DNA of 64,000 bases, taken from assembly GCA_011959205.1 (NCBI GenBank), contig BLLV01000120.1:1-64000 (forward strand), written 5' to 3'. The number at the start of each line of letters is the position of its first letter. Within the stretch, counting starts at the first letter, position 1. The notes under the pieces were generated by a model. That model did no database searches. It saw only the letters and a program-made list of their open reading frames with translations, and was not told the origin of the DNA. Below are positions 59,300 through 64,000 of the stretch, piece by piece. A program made the translations under genes and the position numbers. The DNA is from Bacteroidaceae bacterium (GTDB lineage Bacteria > Bacteroidota > Bacteroidia > Bacteroidales > Bacteroidaceae).

Positions 59300-60484
59300 A
59301 TGGCTGAATCGAATTTTGTTGATTATGTGAAGATATATTGCCGCTCGGGTAAGGGCGGGCGAGGTTCTGCGCACATGCGTCGTGAAAAGTATGTACCCAA
59401 TGGTGGCCCTGACGGTGGTGATGGCGGTAGAGGAGGTCATGTGATTTTGCGGGGAAACCGCAATTATTGGACATTGCTTCACCTGAAGTATGACCGCCAC
59501 GTGTTTGCTACACACGGCGGCAATGGCTCAAAGAACAAGAGCTTTGGAAAAGATGGTGAAGACAAAGTGATTGAAGTTCCTTGTGGTACAGTGGTTTATA
59601 ATGCTGAAACAGGTGAATATATCTGTGATATCACCGAACACAGACAAGAAATAACGCTGTTGAAAGGAGGGCGTGGAGGATTGGGAAACTGGCACTTCCG
59701 TACAGCGACCCGTCAGGCACCGCGCTTTGCACAACCGGGAGAACCCATGCAGGAACTGATGGTGATTCTGGAATTGAAGCTGTTGGCTGATGTAGGTTTG
59801 GTGGGTTTTCCGAATGCAGGGAAGTCTACTTTATTGTCTACCGTATCGGCGGCACGTCCCAAAATTGCCAATTATCCGTTTACCACACTGGAACCGAATC
59901 TGGGTATCGTGTCCTACCGTGAAGGAAAATCTTTTGTCATGGCGGATATTCCCGGAATTATCGAAGGGGCCAGTGAGGGAAAGGGATTGGGACTCCGCTT
60001 TCTGCGTCATATAGAACGTAACTCTTTGTTGCTCTTTATGGTACCGGGTGATACGGACGACATCCGCAAGGAATATGAAATCCTGTTGAATGAGTTGGCT
60101 ACCTTTAACCCGGAAATGTTGGACAAACAACGTGTGCTTGCCATTACTAAAAGTGACATGCTGGACGAAGAGCTGATTGCCATGTTGGAACCGACTTTGC
60201 CGGATAATGTTCCGCATATCTTTATCTCATCGGTGACCGGTATGGGGATACAGCAACTGAAGGATATTTTATGGACGGAATTGAACAAGGACAGCAACCG
60301 GTTGGAAGGTGTCCGTACGGAAACCATTGTCCATCGCGCCAAAGACGTGGCCAAACTCCAGGAAGAGCTGAAGGACATGGGCGAGGATGAGGATTTTGAA
60401 TATGAATATGAGGAAGATGCCGATGATGATTTCGATTATGAATATGAAGACGAGGATTGGAACGAAGAAGAGGGAAAGAAATGA
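59300..60484 (+). CDS. obgE: GTPase Obg/CgtA
   Basis: The 394-residue protein has the N-terminal glycine-rich Obg fold (about residues 1-158; [11 protein letters not shown]), a GTPase domain with [23 protein letters not shown] and TKSDMLD, and an acidic C-terminal tail of about 35 residues rich in Asp, Glu and Tyr. It is a ribosome-assembly and stress GTPase. Its stop overlaps the pgeF start (ATGA). Confidence 0.96.
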   Translation: MAESNFVDYVKIYCRSGKGGRGSAHMRREKYVPNGGPDGGDGGRGGHVILRGNRNYWTLLHLKYDRHVFATHGGNGSKNKSFGKDGEDKVIEVPCGTVVYNAETGEYICDITEHRQEITLLKGGRGGLGNWHFRTATRQAPRFAQPGEPMQELMVILELKLLADVGLVGFPNAGKSTLLSTVSAARPKIANYPFTTLEPNLGIVSYREGKSFVMADIPGIIEGASEGKGLGLRFLRHIERNSLLLFMVPGDTDDIRKEYEILLNELATFNPEMLDKQRVLAITKSDMLDEELIAMLEPTLPDNVPHIFISSVTGMGIQQLKDILWTELNKDSNRLEGVRTETIVHRAKDVAKLQEELKDMGEDEDFEYEYEEDADDDFDYEYEDEDWNEEEGKK

Positions 60485-61263
60485 AACGGCTGACATCAGA
60501 TAATAAAATGTTGGGATATGAGCTGATGAAGACATATCCCAACATTTCTTGTTTCTCTACCACCCGTCACGGAGGATGTAGTAAGGGGAACTATGCTTCG
60601 TTCAATTGTAACGGATATTGCGGAGATGAGGTGAAAGATGTGAACCGCAACCGGGAATTGCTGCGTAGCTTGCTGCCTGGGGATTCGGTGGAACTTGTAA
60701 TTCCGCATCAAACCCATAGCGACCGTGTGAAAGTTGTGGATGCTGTTCATGTAAATACTGAATTGGAAGGAGTGGATGCATTGGTAACAGACATTCCCGG
60801 TTATTGCTTGTGTGTATCTACGGCCGATTGTGTTCCTGTTTTGCTATACGATACCCGGAAGAAGGCAGTGGCTGCCATTCATGCCGGATGGCGTGGTACG
60901 GTGGCCCGGATTGTAGAGAAGACTGTTGCGGTCATGAACCATCAATACGGCTCGCAAGGAAAAGACCTCATTGCCTGCATCGGCCCCAGTATCTCATTGG
61001 AGGCTTTTGAGGTAGGAGATGAAGTTTATCAGGCTTTTTATGAGGCGGGGTTTGATATGGATCTGATTGTCCGTAAGGAAGCGAAATGGCACATTGATTT
61101 GTGGGAGGCCAACCGTCAGCAGTTGCTGGCATACGGTGTGAAGCCTGAAAATATTGAGATATCCGGCATTTGTACGTATCATAACAACGATGATTTCTTT
61201 TCGGCCCGCCGGCAAGGAATCCGGTCGGGAAGGATATTGTCGGGCATACTTTTAGGTGTCTGA
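60481..61263 (+). CDS. pgeF: Peptidoglycan editing factor PgeF (YfiH/laccase-domain family)
   Basis: The product, about 260 residues, starts at the ATG overlapping the obgE stop and contains the copper/zinc-site motifs [18 protein letters not shown] and [12 protein letters not shown], followed by CIGPSI. YfiH in E. coli removes L-Ser-containing muropeptides, and homologues also act on purine nucleosides; either activity is possible. It is translationally coupled to obgE and overlaps the upstream limit of the next gene. Confidence 0.9.
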   Translation: MKRLTSDNKMLGYELMKTYPNISCFSTTRHGGCSKGNYASFNCNGYCGDEVKDVNRNRELLRSLLPGDSVELVIPHQTHSDRVKVVDAVHVNTELEGVDALVTDIPGYCLCVSTADCVPVLLYDTRKKAVAAIHAGWRGTVARIVEKTVAVMNHQYGSQGKDLIACIGPSISLEAFEVGDEVYQAFYEAGFDMDLIVRKEAKWHIDLWEANRQQLLAYGVKPENIEISGICTYHNNDDFFSARRQGIRSGRILSGILLGV

Positions 61264-61294
61264 GGAATACTCATTAGAACAACGCAGTATAAAA

Positions 61295-61960
61295 ATGAAT
61301 ATGGAAATAAAAGTATCGGAAGAAATAAAGAAAGCCTGTCCGCAGTTTGCCGGTATAGCCATTCGTGCTACGGTAAAGAACACTGCCTATAGCGAATCTT
61401 TGTGGAAAAAGATAGACGAGTTCACTGTACGCTACCGTGAAATGTACACTACGGATTCCATCAAGGACATGGTTACGATCCATGCCACCCGGGAGGCTTA
61501 CAAGAAATGTGGAAAAGACCCTAGCCGTTACCGTCCGTCGGGGGAAGCGCTTTGCCGTAGAATCCTGCGTGGGATTCCCTTGTACCAGATAGATACGTTG
61601 GTGGATCTGATTAATTTGGTGTCTATTCGTTACGGATATTCCATCGGCGGCTTTGATGCGGACAAAATACAAGGAGATACATTGGTGCTGGGTATCGGTA
61701 AAGCCGGAGAACCCTACGAAGGGATAGGACGTGGAGAACTGAACATTGAGGGAATGCCCGTTTACAGAGATGATGTGGGCGGAATCGGTACGCCTACCAG
61801 TGATAACGAGCGTACCAAACTGGAGGCGGGAACAACGCATCTGCTGGCCATTATTAATGGATATAGCGGCAAGGAAGGTTTGCAGGAAGCGGCAGATTAT
61901 ATGTTGGACCTCTTGAAAGAGTTTGCAGCGTCCAAGGATGAGGAATTAATTTATTTTTGA
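61295..61960 (+). CDS. B3/B4 tRNA-binding-domain protein
   Basis: The product, about 221 residues, is a stand-alone B3/B4 domain of the phenylalanyl-tRNA synthetase beta-subunit type: CPQFAGIAIRATVKNT, DPSRYRPSGEALCRRIL (core RYRPSGEAL), LVDLINLVSIRYGYSIGGFD (core NLVSIRYGYSIGG). Such free-standing domains are found in many bacteria and may edit mischarged tRNA or have another ligand. I prefer the ATG at 61295 (MNMEIKVSEEI); a GTG at 61256 would overlap pgeF by eight bases. Confidence 0.85.
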   Translation: MNMEIKVSEEIKKACPQFAGIAIRATVKNTAYSESLWKKIDEFTVRYREMYTTDSIKDMVTIHATREAYKKCGKDPSRYRPSGEALCRRILRGIPLYQIDTLVDLINLVSIRYGYSIGGFDADKIQGDTLVLGIGKAGEPYEGIGRGELNIEGMPVYRDDVGGIGTPTSDNERTKLEAGTTHLLAIINGYSGKEGLQEAADYMLDLLKEFAASKDEELIYF

Positions 61961-61969
61961 AATGAGATA

Positions 61970-62593
61970 ATGAAAAGCACACAATTGTTATTTTTATTGT
62001 TTATCAGTGTGGCGGCATGGGCCGGAGGTCCGGTCAAGAGTAATTTTACCGCGATGGAAGTGAACCATATCAGAGTCAAGACTCCCGGTCTTTTTAATGG
62101 GTGCAAAAGTTTCTCTATTCATCTGGATAGTATAAAAGATAATGAATATTGTTTTCCTCTTCCCGGTGGTAAAGTGATTTCTGCATACGGAGCCCGGCGG
62201 GGGCACAGCGGAACGGATATAAAGACCAAGGCCAATGATACGATCCGCTGTGCGTTTGACGGAGTGGTACGTATGGCGAAAGCATACGCGGCTTATGGAA
62301 ATGTGGTTGTCGTGCGGCATGATAATGGATTGGAAAGTATTTATAGTCACAACTCCCGGAACTTGGTAAAATCCGGTGATGTGGTGAAGGCCGGTGACGC
62401 GCTGGGGCTGACAGGCAGAACCGGACGTGCCACTACCGAACATCTTCATCTGGAATTCCGGATAGATGGACAGCCTTTCAATCCGAACCTGATTTTTGAT
62501 ATGAAAGACCGTACGTTGCGCAAAACGGAAATCGTTTGCACCAAAGCCGGCAATGGAGTGATAGTAAAACCGAAATTAACGCCTAAAAAATAA
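61970..62593 (+). CDS. Secreted M23 family peptidase
   Basis: The 207-residue protein has a signal peptide (MKSTQLLFLLFISVAAWAGG) and one M23 domain with RRGHSGTDIKTKAND (metal ligands His and Asp in HSGTD) and TEHLHLEFRIDG (His ligands). It is probably a periplasmic peptidoglycan endopeptidase or LytM factor. It is nine bases after the B3/B4 gene and four bases before the small basic gene. Confidence 0.88.
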   Translation: MKSTQLLFLLFISVAAWAGGPVKSNFTAMEVNHIRVKTPGLFNGCKSFSIHLDSIKDNEYCFPLPGGKVISAYGARRGHSGTDIKTKANDTIRCAFDGVVRMAKAYAAYGNVVVVRHDNGLESIYSHNSRNLVKSGDVVKAGDALGLTGRTGRATTEHLHLEFRIDGQPFNPNLIFDMKDRTLRKTEIVCTKAGNGVIVKPKLTPKK

Positions 62594-62597
62594 GACG

Positions 62598-62789
62598 ATG
62601 GATATAGAAAAAGTAATTACCGAAGGAATTGTATTCAAAGGTGGAAAATCACCTGGTGGTAAGCAAGAAGAGAAAGTGAAGACCAAGGCTAAAAAGAAAA
62701 GTTATATAACAGGACTGCATGGGTCGGGTTCTGCCAAGATGAAAGCTGAGTATCGTAAAAAACGTGCTAACAGACATAAGAATAAGTAA
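62598..62789 (+). CDS. Small Lys-rich protein
   Basis: The 63-residue protein is strongly basic (about 18 Lys/Arg), with the order: acidic start MDIEKVITEG, KGGKSPGGKQEEKVKTKAKKK (cores KGGKSPGG and KTKAKKK), then SYITGLHGSGSAKMKAEYRK and a final RANRHKNK. It could bind RNA, ribosomes or DNA. No family recognised. It is four bases after the peptidase stop, so it is part of the same transcript, and it ends before a strong terminator. Confidence 0.65.
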   Translation: MDIEKVITEGIVFKGGKSPGGKQEEKVKTKAKKKSYITGLHGSGSAKMKAEYRKKRANRHKNK

Positions 62790-62893
62790 GGATCAAACTT
62801 TTGTGCAGGCTTGGTTGTTAATAAATTGAGATGAAATATAAAGATAGGTGTGTCTGATTATCAGTCATGGTGTGACTGCATTCGTATAACTTG

Positions 62894-62940
62894 ATGAGCG
62901 GACTTCTTTTATAAGATGAAAGATTTCGCTCATTTTTTTT
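62894..62940 (+). terminator. Terminator after the small basic gene
   Basis: ATGAGCG (62894-62900) pairs with CGCTCAT (62927-62933), followed by eight T. The preceding 100 bases hold no recognisable gene. Confidence 0.85.
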
Positions 62941-62971
62941 GTACATTAGAGCAAGTTTTCAAAATAAAGCT

Positions 62972-62979
62972 TATATTTG
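62972..62979 (+). promoter_or_regulatory. -7 promoter element of the first barrel gene
   Basis: TATATTTG, 65 bases before the ATG at 63045. The surrounding 40 bases recur upstream of the second barrel gene. Confidence 0.7.
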
Positions 62980-63044
62980 TGAACATAATTATGACACAAA
63001 CGAATTGGGAACTAAAATTTATTATTAACTAAAAACAAACAATC

Positions 63045-63650
63045 ATGAAGAAACTAGCCTTTTTTATCTTATTGTCATTGGTTACAATAGGTGTTTCCGC
63101 ACAATCAAATCTGAAATGGAATGTAAATGCGGGTATCGGTATATCAAGCTGGTATGGTGATGATACGGACGGAACGGATGCTAAATTTGCTTATAAAGTG
63201 GGTGTAGGTTTGGAAGTACCTTTTGCTAATACTGATGTATGGTCTTTCCAGACAGGTTTGAACTTTATTTCTAAAGGTGTGAAAGGCAATGGAGTAACTG
63301 ACGCTTGGGACGTGGTCGATGTGACGATCAACCAGCTTTATCTGGAACTGCCTTTGATGGTGGGTGCCCGGATACATACAGCCAGCAATTTTGATCTTCT
63401 TTTCAAAGGTGGTCCGTATCTGGCTTATGGAGTTGGAGGAAAAGCTAAAATAGACGGTGTGTCCGAAAAGGCTGATACTTTCGGTGATGACGGCTTGAAG
63501 AGATTCGATGCCGGTCTGGGTTTGGGAGTCGCCTTTGAATTTGGTAAAATAGTAGTAGGTGTGGAGACCGGTACCAGCTTTACTAAAGTAGCCAGTGGCG
63601 CTGGTGCTTATAACCTTTCTGCATTAGCTACTATCGGTTATAAATTCTGA
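63045..63650 (+). CDS. Outer-membrane beta-barrel protein (PorT/OmpA-like barrel)
   Basis: The 201-residue protein has a signal peptide (MKKLAFFILLSLVTIGVSAQ) and an alternating hydrophobic pattern of about eight strands, with NAGIGISSWYGDD, VGVGLEVPFA, FQTGLNFISKG and LATIGYKF as C-terminal strand. It fits the Bacteroidota 'porin family / outer membrane beta-barrel' group (PorT-like). Function unknown. It has a close paralogue immediately downstream with a duplicated promoter. Confidence 0.85.
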   Translation: MKKLAFFILLSLVTIGVSAQSNLKWNVNAGIGISSWYGDDTDGTDAKFAYKVGVGLEVPFANTDVWSFQTGLNFISKGVKGNGVTDAWDVVDVTINQLYLELPLMVGARIHTASNFDLLFKGGPYLAYGVGGKAKIDGVSEKADTFGDDGLKRFDAGLGLGVAFEFGKIVVGVETGTSFTKVASGAGAYNLSALATIGYKF

Positions 63651-63679
63651 TCACAGATTGATACGTCATATAAAAGAAC

Positions 63680-63718
63680 GGCTGTTTCTCTTTCAGGAAG
63701 AAGCAGCCTTCTTTTTTT
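63680..63718 (+). terminator. Terminator between the two barrel genes
   Basis: GGCTG (63680-63684) pairs with CAGCC (63704-63708), extended by TTCT/AGAA, then a T-rich run to 63718. Confidence 0.75.
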
Positions 63719-63747
63719 ATATAAAAGGTGGTTTATAAAATAAAAGC

Positions 63748-63755
63748 TATATTTG
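63748..63755 (+). promoter_or_regulatory. -7 promoter element of the second barrel gene
   Basis: TATATTTG, 33 bases before the ATG at 63788. Confidence 0.7.
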
Positions 63756-63787
63756 CAGATATAATTAAGAACACAAACTTTTTGGAT

Positions 63788-64000
63788 ATGGCATTAACAG
63801 ATAAGGTGATAGTAAGGAAACTCCTTTTTCTTGCACTGCTCATGCTGGCAGCAAGGGTGGCGCCGGCCCAGAATCAGATAGATTGGAGTGTAAAAGCCGG
63901 TATCGGCATGGCCAATATTATAGGTGATAATATGGGATCTCCCAAAGTAAAGCTGGCATACAAATTGGGTGTGGGTTTGGAATGTCCTTTTGATAAGGTC
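63788..64000 (+). CDS. Outer-membrane beta-barrel protein, partial (runs off the window)
   Basis: The first 71 codons encode a signal peptide (hydrophobic core LLFLALLMLAARVAPAQ, cut after AQ) and the start of a barrel: WSVKAGIGMANIIGDN and KLAYKLGVGLECPFDKV. These align with WNVNAGIGISSWYGDD and KFAYKVGVGLEVPFANTDV of the preceding protein. It is therefore a tandem paralogue. The 3' end lies beyond 64000. Confidence 0.8.
   Translation, partial: MALTDKVIVRKLLFLALLMLAARVAPAQNQIDWSVKAGIGMANIIGDNMGSPKVKLAYKLGVGLECPFDKV

Noticed and set aside
1..64000. tRNA or rRNA genes
   Set aside because: I looked for the cloverleaf GGTTCRA-type arms and rRNA signatures in the gaps and saw none. This was by eye, so a tRNA scan would be decisive.

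Overview
The window is a 64-kb piece of a Bacteroidaceae chromosome, most likely Bacteroides or Phocaeicola. The evidence is the Bacteroidota-type -7 promoter element (TAnnTTTG) upstream of many genes, the absence of strong Shine-Dalgarno sequences, Bacteroidales-only families (DUF4290, DUF3256, DUF4831, SusC/SusD, hybrid two-component regulators), and close resemblance of the ribosomal proteins and EF-Ts to Bacteroides proteins as I remember them. The genus is an inference. Coordinate 1 is a contig edge: the first ~50 bases are Illumina/Nextera adapter, not genome.

Layout. 1-1.5 kb: adapter, a decayed ISAs1-family transposase and a zeta-toxin-like kinase with a small Cys-rich partner. 1.6-4.8 kb: rplM-rpsI-rpsB-tsf with two structured leader regions. 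4.8-11.2 kb: SUI1 factor, rex, FAH-family protein, ispF, menA, a lipoprotein phosphoesterase, and the reverse-strand operon yicC-gmk-(61 aa)-nadD. 11.3-17.9 kb: a seven-gene forward operon tsaB-DUF4290-murA-rimM-M23-dxr-rseP. 18.0-21.5 kb: an apparently free-standing ~310-nt non-coding RNA gene (reverse strand), then the anaerobic ribonucleotide reductase genes nrdDG under a cobalamin riboswitch. 21.5-27.5 kb: cca, a lipoprotein, ruvA, ddh, lgt, an HU-like protein and a 31-codon Cys-rich lipoprotein gene. 27.5-28.1 kb: a 22-bp-period repeat/palindrome region. 28.1-39.9 kb: a compact fructan polysaccharide utilization locus (susC, susD, GH32, sugar transporter, fructokinase, hybrid two-component regulator). 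40-45 kb: DUF3256, a GH20 hexosaminidase, rpmE, fructose-bisphosphate aldolase. 45-51.7 kb: an AraC regulator divergent from a complete RND efflux operon. 51.8-58 kb: beta-propeller lipoprotein, DUF3332, an MFS transporter, DUF4831, nnrDE. 58-62.8 kb: hpt, adk, obgE, pgeF, B3/B4 protein, M23 peptidase and a small basic protein. 63-64 kb: two tandem outer-membrane beta-barrel genes with duplicated promoters, the second cut by the window end.

How parts work together. The fructan locus reads as a full pathway: SusC/D import fructan or fructo-oligosaccharides, the GH32 releases fructose, the MFS permease carries it across the inner membrane, fructokinase phosphorylates it, and the hybrid regulator with a sugar-binding-protein-like sensor switches the locus on. 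The aldolase would act further down in central metabolism. The B12 riboswitch on nrdDG implies that the oxygen-sensitive, B12-independent reductase is turned down when cobalamin is available.

The strongest candidates for something not well described are the ncRNA at 18083-18395 (own promoter, own terminator, seven AGGTA motifs in a purine-rich, apparently single-stranded body), the 31-aa lipoprotein whose mature form would be only CRGCCC, the 22-bp repeat array before the fructan locus, and the alternative-pairing leader before rpsB.
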